A DNA stretch of 64,000 nucleotides from Cannabis sativa (GCF_029168945.1 NC_083603.1:13702001-13766000), one strand, 5' to 3'; counted from the first letter of the stretch, positions 21,770 through 32,734 are shown. Notes: a model not told the origin generated them from the letters alone. Numbers and translations are program-made.

Positions 21770-22277
21770 TATTAGAATATTTTTATTTATGGAAATTATT
21801 TTCTAATTAAGGAAATGATTTTCTATTTAAGGAAATAAATAAATAATTGATTTTCTGATAAATGAATATTTTATATTCATTAAATCTGAACAAAATCAAT
21901 TATGTAATATTCTATATATGGTCAGATTTCTATATTCATTATCTGATTTGATTTCCTGAATTAATTGTCAAAATATTCTGACAATTAATGTGGCGCAGAT
22001 ACTGATGGAGTATCTCACCTATAAATATAGGGTCTCGGTCCCCGAGCTCCTCACTCATTCTGAATTCATTCAGCAAATTCCATCTAAAGAGAGTTGAGAG
22101 AGCGAGGAAGCCCGAACTCCAATACCGAAGCTATCGCAGGGATTGAAGCTCAAAGATCAATGGCTGGAGGTACATCGATCCTTTCATTGCATATATTATT
22201 GATATGATTACAGTTTATTTTCCGCATTTCATATCATTTGTATATGCTATATTACATACACTATATATAGTCTAACA
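21770..22277 (+). repeat. 5' LTR of the copia element (508 bp)
   Basis: Begins TATTAGAATA and ends TCTAACA. TATAAATA at 22020-22027 is the likely core promoter. It is followed at 22030-22045 by a short hairpin (CTCGG-TCC-CCGAG) near the expected transcription start. Near its end, ATGGCTGGAG followed by GTACAT (22160-22175) looks like a start codon and a splice donor. Confidence 0.95.
22160..22169 (+). CDS. probable first coding exon of copia gag inside the 5' LTR
   Basis: ATG GCT GGA G, followed by GTACAT at 22170. Joining base 22169 to 24658, directly after a pyrimidine-rich CTATTCTTGCAG acceptor, gives an open frame MAGAISSTSKYAEIT that runs straight into recognisable gag (ELRSDNFKIWKERV). 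There is no in-frame ATG close upstream of gag in the unspliced leader. The intron would remove the PBS, the AT repeats and the palindrome array. This is inference from sequence; transcript evidence is needed. Confidence 0.6.
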
Positions 22278-22279
22278 GT

Positions 22280-22291
22280 TGGTATCAGAGC
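22280..22291 (+). other. primer-binding site, copia element
   Basis: TGGTATCAGAGC, two bases after the 5' LTR. Complementary to the 3' end of plant initiator methionine tRNA, the usual copia primer. Confidence 0.92.
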
Positions 22292-22316
22292 GGATTTATC
22301 TCTGCCTTGATTTTAT

Positions 22317-22690
22317 TTGAGTTTCATATATATATATACATACATATACTGTTCATATATATACATATTTGTTTTCGGGTTCTGTATATATATATATTTA
22401 TATTCATACCATTTATATTATATATACATTTTCATCAGTATATACATATGTATATATATATCTTTCATATTGTTCATATATACATATATATTATATACTC
22501 ATACAGATTCATACTCATACGTATATATATATATATTTTTATTTTCACGTGTATATATGTTTATATATATATATATTGTATATTATATATATGTTTTATC
22601 ACATAATAATAATCATAATATTCATTTTTATTATGTGATATATACATGCATATATATATATACATGCATATATATATATAAACATGATCG
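22317..22690. repeat. degenerate TATA/CATA microsatellite in copia leader
   Basis: Long runs of (TA)n and CATATATA interspersed with TTCATA. Frames rich in Ile and Tyr across it are low-complexity artefacts. The stretch 22600-22680 includes two copies of TACATGCATATATATATA. Confidence 0.85.
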
Positions 22691-23067
22691 GTCCAAGTTT
22701 AATTTTTCCGTTTTTCATTTTTCGGCGTTTATTTCGAATTCTATATACATTACTATATTCGTATAGTATTATAGATCGATCTAAGCATTGAAAATCCATT
22801 GAAAAACTTAAAGATGGAAAAAATTTTCAGTTAAAACTTTTTCGGACCCGATTAGTTTCGTGATATTAAAGTATATATTTTTTCGTGTTTTTGTGCATAA
22901 AATCTATGTGGATCTCTTTATTATTTGATTTAGAACCATTTAGATTTGAAAACACGTAATTTGGTCGTCGGAAACGCAATTTCCGATCGGGTTTGGGTCG
23001 GGTTCGACGGACCCGCGTGCAGAAAAACGGGTCAAAATCGACCCGGTTTGGCTGAAGAAGACGACGC

Positions 23068-23422
23068 AAACGACATGTTGTTTGTCAAAAAACGACGTGT
23101 CGTTTTCCCAAAAACGACGTGTCGTTTGCCCAAAAACGACGTGTCGTTTTCCCAAAAACGACGTGTCGTTTTTCAAAAACGACGTGTCGTTTGAAAGGCT
23201 TCATTTCAGCTGTCGTTTATAGTAAACGACATGTCGTTTTTCACACTGTGAAAAAACGACATGTCGTTTTTCATCTTCATAGGAGCCCTTCAGAGATAAA
23301 AAACGACGTGTCGTTTTTCCCCTTGTGGAAAAACGACGTGTCGTTTGCATGCATTTTCAGCCCCTTCAATTTTTGGAAAAACGACATGTCGTTTTGCTTT
23401 TTGCAAAAACGACATGTCGTTT
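23068..23422. repeat. array of 12 palindromic 16-mers AAACGACRTGTCGTTT
   Basis: Units start at 23068 (variant with GTTGTTT), 23090, 23112, 23134, 23156, 23177, 23224, 23254, 23301, 23331, 23379 and 23407, with a half unit near 23210. Units 2 to 6 are spaced 22, 22, 22 and 21 bases; the rest are irregular. The ATG form is a perfect palindrome. The GTG form contains ACGTGTC, an ABRE-type core. They lie in the leader of the young copia element, inside the proposed gag intron. Confidence 0.95.
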
Positions 23423-24657
23423 GGCAGTATGGATTTTTCAAAAAAAAAAAAAAAAAGGGAAAAATTCCGAATTTTTTTTTATAAATTTTTTATTTGGAAT
23501 ATTAATTATTTTCCCATTTCAGTGTTAATTTAGTCAATAAATTGCATTTAGTTAATTTTCCATTTTTGTTTAATACATATATATAGTATAAATTGAAAAT
23601 GGAAATTTGTTTAAATTTGGTAATTTATTACATGATTTATTTAGGCATGTATAAATTGTGCTAATTTGTGCATTTAATTATATATTACCAAATTTCTGCA
23701 ATTTATTGTCTAAATTAATTTTGAAAAATCTGCCATTAATTTCATATTAAGGAATTTGCATTTAATTAATGATCATACATTAATTGTATTATTTTGTATT
23801 TATTTGACAAATTTATGTTTAATGCAATTAATTTGGATTTGTATGATTTAAATGCTATACATAAATTCCTTTTATAGTGCTAGATATATTTAGAAATATT
23901 CAAACATTAAGATAGGTTGAATATTTTATTTAGCAATTAAGTTTCATAAAACTTCATAAAATTATTCATAAAATATTCATAAAACTTTATAAAATGAATA
24001 AAATATGAATAAAACGTAAGTAGTTTTGTGGTTTGACATAAGAAAACATGAACCTGGGACAAATGCTCATATCTAGAACGGTTTTTAATGATCTTCGGAC
24101 GACCACACTAGGAGCACTAATCTCAGTGATTGTCTATTATGTTAATAACGAAATTACTTTTAGGTAGAGCCCAATACCTAATGTCTAAAGTGAAAATATA
24201 ATTTTTTATAATTAGGGAGTAGCCACAGCATCTTTAATTATATAAAATTATATATTAATTAAAATTCACCTTAATGGACAAAACTTGTAATTAATTATTT
24301 GGATATAATAATTTTACCCCACAGGAATTTTATTTTATGTTTATAATTAATTAGGATAATATATTAAGTTAAATTCTCTTAATTTACCCCACAGGGAGTT
24401 ATGAGGATTTGAATTAATAGTGTTATCACAAATTTTAATTAAAGATAGATTTCATTCCTCCATTATTTCTAAATTAAATATTTCATTAAATCTATCATAA
24501 AGTTCATCTAATTTTATTAGATTTAAAATTTAGCCCACAGGCAATTTTAGATTTAATAAAATTTTCATCTTCATCATGTTTCTACATTGGTAAAACATGA
24601 ATTCATTAAAGCCTCAATTCTTTTAACATCTAAATTTTTGTAATCCTATTCTTGCAG
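23423..24657 (+). other. AT-rich untranslated leader of the copia element
   Basis: No coding capacity seen. Three copies of a phrase around ACCCCACAGG or AGCCCACAGG (near 24315, 24386 and 24533) recur about 70 to 150 bases apart. The segment ends at the putative 3' splice site TTCTTGCAG (24649-24657). Confidence 0.6.
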
Positions 24658-25450
24658 CTATTTCATCCACCTCTAAATATGCTGAAATCACTAGTGAAAT
24701 CCCTGAGCTTAGGAGTGACAACTTCAAAATCTGGAAGGAACGAGTTCTTCTCCACCTAGCTTGCACTGACATGGATTATGCACTCAGGAAAGATGAACCA
24801 CTGCTATCACCGATACTAGCACCGCCGCCGAGATTGCACCTTGCGTGAAAAGTGGGAGCAATCTAATCGTCTCCTCGCATCATGTTCATTATGTCCGAAT
24901 TCCTATGGGAATGCGTGGATCGGTGGAGCCACCTGAGAAGGTGAAAGACTTTATCAAAGTTATGGATGAGCGAGTTTGACACTTCAGATAAATCCTTGTT
25001 CATCAACCTCATCCAAGAGTTCTCGTCCACAAAACTCACCGGTGTTAAAGGAGTTCGAGAACACATTTCTAAAATGAGGGACATCACTGCTCATTTGAAG
25101 AAACTCGACGTTATCATTCCTGATACCTTCCTGGTTCATTACATCCTTCACAATCTTCCTTCACAGTATGGGCCTTTCAAAATTTCCTACAACACACATA
25201 AAGAAAAATGGACTATCAATGAATTGATGACCATGTGTGTTCAAGAGGAAGCCAGGCTCCTACAGGAGCAAGGAGAAAGTGTTCACCTGACCACTCAACC
25301 TAAGAAACGCAAGCCATTCAAGAAGAACAAAGGGAAAAAACCCATGGCTCCCAAGGCTGCCATAAAGAAAGATTCCATCAAATGTTTCTTTTGTAAACAA
25401 AAGAGACATGGGAGTGCAGCCAGTTCAAGAAATGGATGGATGACAAAGGT
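24658..25450 (+). pseudogene. copia gag (UBN2-type), frame-broken
   Basis: Gag of the young copia element. It opens with AEITSEIPELRSDNFKIWKE. The frame breaks near 24800 and at further points before 24966, then stays open to 25466 with GVREHISKMRDITAHLKKLDV, HYILHNLPSQYGPFKISYNT and INELMTMCVQEEARLLQEQGE. The zinc knuckle is damaged: CFFCKQKRH is present but the last Cys is out of frame because of a small deletion near 25412. Full-length homologues place this domain before protease, as here. Confidence 0.85.
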
Positions 25451-26590
25451 AATCCAATTTCCTTAGTATGTTATGAATCTAATATGGCTAATGTTAATCT
25501 TAACACATGGTGGATTGATTCCGGTTCAACAATTCACATAACAAATTCCTTGCAGGATATTCAAAATCTAAGGAAGCCAGTGGCAAGTGAGCAAAGCATC
25601 TTATCTGGAAACAAGATGGGCTCACATGTGGAAGCTATTGGAACATGCAATTTAGTTTTAAGTAATGGTTTTATTTTAAAGTTAGAAAAGACCTTTTATG
25701 TACCAAGTTTCTCTAGAAACTTGATTTCAGTTTCAAGACTTATACCCTTTGGTTTTTCCTTTACATTTTCAGACAAATATTTTGATTTATATTATAAATC
25801 TGAATGTGTTGGAAATGGTATTTTGTCTGATGGTCTTTACTGCCTTAATTTACAAAATAATACCACTAATAATGTTATGCATGTTCACGCTGGCACTAAA
25901 AGATGTGTTATGAAAGAGGATTCCTGTACATTGTGGCACCGGAGATTGGGACATATCTCCATTGATAGAATTAAAAGGTTGGTAAAAGATGGGGTACTCA
26001 ATACCTTAGATTTTACTGACTTTGATACTTGTGTGGATTGCATTAAGGGAAAGCAAACCTCCAAGTCTGTCAAAACTGGTGTCCATAGGAGTTTTGAAAT
26101 ATTAGAAATCATACATACTGATATATGTAGTCCAGATATGGAGTCACATGGTCAGAAATACTTCATCTCATTCATAGATGATTACTCACGCTACATGTAT
26201 ATCTACTTACTTCATAATAAAAGTGAAGCATTAGATGTCTTTAAGATATTTAAAGTCAAGTAGAGAAACAATGCAACAAGCAAATTAAGATAGTGAGATC
26301 GGATAGAGGAGGTGAGTATTATGGTAGATACACGAGAAGATGGACAAGCACCGGTGCATTTGCGAAGTTTCTTGAAGAAAATGGGATTGTTGCCCATTAC
26401 ACCTTGCCGTACACCCGAGCAAAATGGTGTTGCGTAAAGAAGAAACCGAACATTAATGGACATGGTGCGGAGTATGCTTAGTAGCAACTCTAACCTTCCT
26501 AAATCCTTGTGGATCGAAGCATTAAAGACATCCGTGTACATATTAAATCGAGTTCCAACAAAGGCAAGCCTCAAAACCTCCTTTTGAATT
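25436..26590 (+). pseudogene. copia protease, GAG-pre-integrase and integrase, frame-broken
   Basis: 25436-26263 is open. It has the protease motif WWIDSGSTIHI, the GAG-pre-integrase zinc motif LWHRRLGHISIDRI with CVDCIKGKQT, and the start of the integrase core (EIIHTDICSPDM, FISFIDDYSRYMY). A stop at 26261-26263 and frame changes follow. The second catalytic Asp context (RSDRGGEYYGRY) is readable at 26293. The third catalytic region near 26420 is garbled in every single frame. Confidence 0.85.
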
Positions 26591-28721
26591 ATGGAAAGGT
26601 TGGAAACCAAGATTGAATCATGTACGCATTTGGGGATGTCCATCCTGAAGTCGAATATATATCCACAAGAGAAGAAATTGGACCCAAGGACCATAAGCGG
26701 ATTCTTTATAGGGTACGCCGAAAAGTCTAAAGGTTACAAGTTTTATTGTCCATCTCAAAGCACAAGAATTGTGGAATCAAGGAATGCAAAATTTCTTGAG
26801 AATGCCTTGATCGATGGGAGTGATCAATCAAAGGACTTAGGTCCCGAGAAAGATCCTTCGTAACCTTCCACTTCAAAAGCAAGATTGATAATGGTTAACA
26901 CTCCCGTAGTTCAAACGAATGTTCAACAACCATTACCAATCACCGAAGATCCACAAGTTGGTAATGATAATCCGGTAGAGATCAAAATGTTCAAGAGTTG
27001 CTCGCAATCGTTGAACAACCCGCCGAACTACCGCTCGCTCCCCAAGAGCCTCGTTGGTGAAGTCTTAAGAAGATCTACTAGACCTATCAAACCAAAGATT
27101 TACAAAGACTATGTTGTGTATTTATTAGAATCTGATATTGGAATTGGAAATGATCCAGAAACGTTTTTACAAGCTATGAACAGTAGAGAATCAAAATTGT
27201 GGTACAATTCTATGGATGATGAAATGAATTCTATGAGGTGCAACGAGTCCGGGAACTTGTAAAGTTGCCTAATGGGGCGAGAGCCATTGGCCGTAAATGG
27301 GTCTATAAAACTAAGAAAGACTCATTAGGCAACACCGAGAGGTACAAAGCGAGACTTGTTGCTAAAGGATTCACTCAAGAGGAAGGAATTGACTATACGG
27401 AGACTTTTTCTCCTCGTATCAAAGAAAGATTCCCTCGCAGTCATCTTGGCATTAGTTGCTCATTTTGATTTAGAGCCGGAGCAGATGGATGTAAAACTGC
27501 TTTTCTGAATGGTGATCTAGAGGAGGAGGTATACATGAAACAACCAGAAGGATTCTCCTCTAGTGAAGGTCAGGATTTGGTATGCAAGCTCAAGAAGTCC
27601 ATCTATGGATTAAAACAAGCATCCCGTCAATGGTATTTAAAATTTCATGATGTCATCTCTTCCTTTGGATTTGAAGAGAATGTCATGGATCAATGCATAT
27701 ACCTGAAGGAAAGTGGGAGTAAAATTTGTTTTCTTGTTTTATATGTGGACGATATTCTTCTTGCATCCAATGATAAAGGGTTGCTACGTGAAGTGAAACA
27801 ATTTCTTTCAAAGAACTTTGAGATGAAAGACATGGGTGAAGCTTCCTATGTCATAGGCATTAAGATTCATAGAGATAGATACCGAGGTATCTTAGGTTTA
27901 TCTCAAGAAGCCTACATCAACAGAGTTTTAGAAAGATTTCATATGAAAGATTGTTCACCGAGCGTTGCTCCAATTATGAAGGGTGATAAATTAAATTTGA
28001 GCCAGTGCCCAAAGAATGATTTTGAAAGAGAACAAATGAAGAACATTCCTTATGCTTCGCCGTCGGAAGCCTAATGTATGCTCAGTGTGCACAAGACCCG
28101 ACATTGCTTATTCGTCGGAATGTTAGGAAGATTTCGCAGTAACCCGGGATAGACCACCGGAAAGCCGCAAAGAAAGTAATGAGGTATCTTCGTGGTACTA
28201 AGGATTACAAACCGATGTTCAAACGAACCGACAATCTAGAAGTAGTTGGCTACTCGTACTCGATTTCGCCGGTTGCACCGATTCACGTAAATCTACATCC
28301 GGTTACGTGTTTATGTTTGCCGGTGGAGCCGTGTCCTGGAGGAGTAACAAACAAACTTTGACCGCTACTTCTACTATGGAGGCCGAGTTCGTTTCTTGTT
28401 TTGAGGCTACATCACATGGTGTATGGCTAAAGAGTTTCATTTCGTGCCTTAGAGTGGTTGATTCCATTGCAAGGCCGCTAAAGATGTTCTCGTGACAATT
28501 CGAAATTTCTTGTTTTCATGGCTAAGAACAACAAAAGTGGAAGTCGAAGCAAGCACATCGACATTAAGTACTTAGCTATTAGAGAACGTGTTAAGGAAAA
28601 TAAATTGGTCATTCAACACATTAGCACTGAATTGATGATTGCCGATCCTATGACAAAAGGCTTGCCACCTCATAAATTCAAGGATCATGTAGAGAACATG
28701 GGACTTGGTTCCCTTATGTAA
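26591..28721 (+). pseudogene. copia reverse transcriptase and RNase H, frame-broken
   Basis: Pieces in several frames: 26591-26863 (EKKLDPRTISGFFIGYAEKS), 26885-27262 (RRSTRPIKPKIYKDYVVYL), 27238-27468 ([31 protein letters not shown]) and 27535-28074, which holds the catalytic YVDD (27742-27753) and KKSIYGLKQASRQWY. RNase H pieces follow at 28179-28721 ([38 protein letters not shown]). At least five frame changes separate them, so no polyprotein can be made from this copy as sequenced. Confidence 0.85.
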
Positions 28722-29011
28722 TTTGTACAAATAAAGTTATTATTAATGAAACTCTTATTTTGATTTTTCTCATATTTATGCGCATCTTAATTTTACATTT
28801 GAGAAAAATTTCAGAGGACCTAAATAAACATAAGGTTTAGGGTTTATTCACTTAAGTACATTGCCACATAAAGTACATTGTTATATAATAAATGTATTGT
28901 AATACATGGAAGATAATACTCGATTCATAATGAGGACATGTCGCTATGATTCGTATGTTTATTATATAATGAGGAACGTTGGGTTTGAATATTTTAGTTT
29001 AAATGCTGACC

Positions 29012-29022
29012 AAGTGGGAGAA
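29012..29022 (+). other. polypurine tract of the copia element
   Basis: AAGTGGGAGAA directly before the 3' LTR, the usual plus-strand priming site. Confidence 0.85.
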
Positions 29023-29532
29023 TATTAGAATATTTTTATTTATGGAAATTATTTTCTAATTAAGGAAATGATTTTCTATTTAAGGAAATAAATAAATAAT
29101 TGATTTTCTGATAAATGAATATTTTATATTCATTAAATCTGAACAAAATCAATTATGTAATATTCTATATATGGTCAGATTTCTATATTCATTACCTGAT
29201 TTGATTTCCTGAATTAATTGTCAAAATATTCTGACAATTAATGTGGCGCAGATACTGATGGAGTATCTCACCTATAAATATAGGGTCTCGGTCCCCGAGC
29301 TCCTCACTCATTCTGAATTCATTCAGCAAATTCCATCTAAAGAGAGTTGAGAGAGCGAGGAAGCCCGAACTCCAATACCGAAGCTATCGCAGGGATTGAA
29401 GCTCAAAGATCAATGGCTGGAGGTACATCGATCCTTTCATTGCATATATTATTGATATGATTACAGTTTATTTTCCACATTTCATATCATTTGTATATGC
29501 TATATTACATACACTATATATATAGTCTAACA
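29023..29532 (+). repeat. 3' LTR of the copia element (510 bp)
   Basis: Matches 21770-22277 except C for T in ATTACCTG, A for G in TTCCACAT, and one extra TA near the end. Followed by GACCA (29533-29537). Confidence 0.95.
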
Positions 29533-29537
29533 GACCA

Positions 29538-29950
29538 TCCAAAATTCAAAATATCAGTGGAGCACGTTGGTTTTTATTACTAGTTGATGATCACAGCTGC
29601 CTAAGTTGGACATTTCTCATGAAAGAAAAATTTGAAATAAGTCATATTTTTCAAAATTTCCAAAAAATGATCCAAACTTAATTCCAAACAAACATTCAAG
29701 TGTTAAAAATCGACAATGGTCGTGATTTCTTCAATTTTTTACTTGGATCTTATGTGCAATTCAATGGGATTGTTCATCAAAGTTCTTGTGTAGACACACC
29801 ATAACAAAATGGTGTGGCCGAACGCAAAAATTGTCATTTACTAGAGGTAGTCCGATCTTTACTCTTTTCATCCCATGTTTGAAAAAGGTTGGGGTGAAAG
29901 ATTTGTGCCAAAAATAAATAAAATAATAAGAAATGCACTTGACAGTAAAA
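29538..29950 (+). pseudogene. copia relic of unit 3, right part (integrase tail)
   Basis: Resumes the unit 3 relic after the young insertion. It retains a VLKIDNGRD-type context and, after a stop, a VAERK-like integrase remnant near 29810-29860. No function expected. Confidence 0.65.
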
Positions 29951-30390
29951 GTTTTAACGAAAAAAAGGCATTGAAAGCCATTAGAAACAAAAAAGAAACT
30001 AAGAATAACATTGAAAACTAAATTCCAATTAGTAATTAAAAGCTTTGACAATTGATTATCTCTCACCAGAAAAAAAAAATAAATAATAAATATGGTAAGA
30101 ATAAATGGAATAATTAATAAGATGAAAAAGCCTCAATAAAAATTGACTTAAGGAATAAAACATAAATTTACATAAGGCAGATCACGGGAAAGGGTTGTTT
30201 TTATGCACATTAACACTTTATCCAATTCCAAAGCCTATACAATATAAATCGAGGAAGCAATAGATGCATCAAACAATTAAAACACAAAAATCAAACAAGT
30301 ATTAAATGATAATAATATCGATCGAGGAAGCAATCAGTTGGTAGCAGTAATACTAGCTAGTGGATGATCAGTGAATCAGCTAGGGACAAT

Positions 30391-30793
30391 GGTGGAGAAG
30401 GGTGATCGGCGCGCGGCACGATTGGATATCGGAACCAAAGCATTTTCTGGAAGGAGAAGAAGAGTTTGTGTTCAAGTTCCAATTCCATGAAGATCCAAGG
30501 CGGCCAGGACGGACCCAAAATTAATGATCTTGACGATGAACACAACACCGTACGTGTTTGGAAGAGGTTTCGGGATCAGTACGGACGATCGAACGGTATA
30601 CTTTGCTCTCGGATCACTATATTATATGGTTGTTGAACGGAGCTGCGGTGGCGATCGTGGGGAGTGGCGGCCGGCCGGAGTAAAAAGTCAACATTTTAGT
30701 GAGGTGCATTTTCGTTTCTTTGGGGAGAATGTTAATATTTGTAGCTATCAAAACAAAATTGTGAAGGAAAACAACTTGCAGAGGAAAGTTTGA
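30391..30793 (+). other. unassigned open-frame region, unit 3 copy
   Basis: Almost base-for-base like 17977-18379. An 89-codon frame at 30524-30793 (FGRGFGISTDDRTVYFALGS) is identical in protein to its unit 2 counterpart, which reflects recent duplication rather than demonstrated selection. Confidence 0.25.
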
Positions 30794-31132
30794 TAATAAC
30801 TTTTTATGTTGAGATTACGTTCAATTTCATTTCTAATTCTTATCTTTTTTCATTGATGGACATGTTTTTTTTTTTTTTTTGAGTACGTACAATGGACATG
30901 CTTTTTTGAACAGGTAATATTGAAGAATTTGAGATTTATTATTTTTTTTTTAATTTATAGCTTAAATTAATATATAATTTTATAATAAGAAGAAGCGTAC
31001 AACAAGAAATTTTATACGAAAAGAAAAAACAATTTAAATTTTATTTTTTATTTATCTCTAATTTAATTAGATTTTTTTTAATTTTTTTTTTAAAAAAATA
31101 GTATTATCTTTTTTAAATAAGTATAATTCACT

Positions 31133-31167
31133 TATAAATAGGAAAACATATTATTCACTTATAAATA
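31133..31167 (+). promoter_or_regulatory. two TATA-like boxes upstream of unit 3 RING-H2 gene
   Basis: TATAAATA at 31133-31140 and 31160-31167, before ATG 31214, in the same arrangement as unit 2. Confidence 0.5.
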
Positions 31168-31213
31168 CTCCATACGAAAACACAAAATCATATTAACTTA
31201 AAAAATTCTAAAC

Positions 31214-31648
31214 ATGGATTTGCTCAGGCGATCAAACCAACCTTCTTTAGTCTCTACTTTCATCCATTATTTACTATTGTTTTTTTCATATGTTTCAGAA
31301 ATTCTTAAAATAATATGGAGAATTCCTAAACTATTCTGTGTAGAAAAGAGAAAGAGGAGAGGAAGAAGAAGATACAACCGACAACGTGAATTATTTTTGG
31401 AGGGCGGTACAAGAAGAAAGGATTCGAAAAAGAACCATATAAAATTAGACCAAATAGAAGATAGATGTGCTATCTGTCTGGAAGGATATGAAAGTTATAG
31501 AACGATTGCAGTTTTGCAAAAATGCAAGCATAAATTTCATATATCATGTATAAGGAATTGGGTTGAACGTAAGCAAACATGTCCTATGTGTCGTAAATTT
31601 GTATGTCTAGTTAATGTATCCAATTCTCTCAAGAAATTGGTACACTAA
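31214..31648 (+). CDS. small membrane-anchored RING-H2 finger protein (unit 3 copy)
   Basis: Intact 144-aa ORF, paralogue of 18800-19234 with the same hydrophobic N-terminal segment, basic linker and eight RING-H2 ligands (CAICLEGYESYRTIAVLQKC, then HKFHISC and CPMC). It carries Ala after the first Cys and Thr at position 97, like the unit 1 pseudogene, and an extra Cys after KFV. The upstream 500 bases match unit 2 closely, so both copies have the same promoter. Probable E3 ubiquitin ligase of endomembranes; partners unknown. Confidence 0.8.
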   Translation: MDLLRRSNQPSLVSTFIHYLLLFFSYVSEILKIIWRIPKLFCVEKRKRRGRRRYNRQRELFLEGGTRRKDSKKNHIKLDQIEDRCAICLEGYESYRTIAVLQKCKHKFHISCIRNWVERKQTCPMCRKFVCLVNVSNSLKKLVH

Positions 31649-32255
31649 ATTTAGAGTGTTTATTTTGTATTGGATAATCTTTTATCTACTTAATTATATA
31701 AAATAATATATTTTTTTAATTGTTATTTTTCTATATACTCGAATTTAGAACTTGAGATCTCTAATTTTATTTATTTATTTATTTATTTTCTATAAAATCC
31801 AATTAGCTTAGATGGTGGAAATATGCCATACTCTTCACACATCATGTATATTATTAAACCTATATAACAAAAGCAAAGTTCATTACTACTAATAAGATAT
31901 TTTAATAGAGAAGAAGAAAAGCTTAGTGCTTCGGCTATGGCGGAGTACAGGAGTATTCTCAAGTGAAGATCTTAGTGAAGCAGAGTATCCATGGTCTAAA
32001 AGTTATTATATTTATTATTTTTAGCAAAAAAAAAAAGAAGATAAAAGATATTATTTTTTAATTCAAGTTTATGTAAATAATGAAGGAAGAAAGATAAAAT
32101 ATGGTATTGTTAAAAAAAAAAAAGATAAAATGTGGTATTTAATAGTTTTTTTTTTTACAAAAAATGTAGCATAAAAAAATTCATAAAAATGTAAAAAGAA
32201 CCAAAAACCTATAATCTAAATGCATAAAAAAAAAGTATATCATAAAAAAGTTGGA

Positions 32256-32734
32256 TTTTTCTCATAATTTATTTAATTTCTACAGACTAAATTGTATATG
32301 ATTACAAGTTGTTTGGTGACCTCACCAAGGGATTCTTATAGTGTATTAGAATGAGTTAGAAGTTATCTTATTTTTATACATATTAAAGTTTTATTATTTA
32401 GTTTTATACATACTGAAACATGTCCTTAAAATTAATAATGAACTTTCTTAAATAAAAAAAAAAAAACACTTCCACCTATCCATAACATTGTTACCTTTCT
32501 ATCTTAACCTTTTAAGCTTACTCCTAAAATACTAAAAAATGTTTTGACCCTAGACAATAGCAAATTGAGATATAAGTTAAGCGGTTGTATATGTCAGAGA
32601 TGATATAAACGTTGTCGTTGGACTCATTATTGATGTCGTTTATTTTTTATTTTTTTTATTAATGTCGTTTATTGAGTAGCTGTAGAAACTAAAATGAAAG
32701 ACTCTTGTAATATTTTTGGTCAAGGAAAGAGAGT
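32256..32734. other. AT-rich region without recognised features
   Basis: Sequence between unit 3 and the partial fourth copy. No ORF, repeat or RNA gene that I can support. Confidence 0.5.

Larger units (their letters stand above)
21770..29532 (+). mobile_element. young Ty1/copia LTR retrotransposon with broken gag-pol
   Basis: A 7.76-kb element: 5' LTR, methionine-tRNA type PBS, a 2.4-kb leader, gag, protease, integrase, RT and RNase H in copia order, a polypurine tract and 3' LTR. The LTRs differ by two substitutions and one TA repeat, and the 5-bp GACCA duplication is perfect, so insertion was recent. The coding region changes frame many times. The LTR begins TATTAGA rather than TGTTAGA in both copies, while the right end is canonical TCTAACA. 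Confidence 0.95.
20184..32255 (+). repeat. tandem unit 3 (copia relic + unassigned ORF + intact RING-H2 gene), split by a young copia element
   Basis: Third unit, about 4.3 kb once the inserted LTR element (21770-29532 plus one duplicated GACCA) is removed. The sequence is nearly identical to unit 2 through the RING gene (30140-31700). It ends where CATAAAAAAGTT gives way to unrelated sequence after 32255. Confidence 0.85.

Noticed and set aside
22307..22766. Three long Ile/Tyr-rich open frames
   Set aside because: They are translations of a TATA/CATA microsatellite in all frames and carry no domain or codon bias.
23068..23422. CRISPR-like array
   Set aside because: Repeats are palindromic with 5 to 32 base spacers in a plant retrotransposon leader; no cas genes and no plausible prokaryotic context.
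22946..23533. Open frames with repeated TCRFPK/RRVVF-like peptides
   Set aside because: Produced by the palindromic 16-mer array read in different frames; no start context, and the region lies in a retrotransposon leader.
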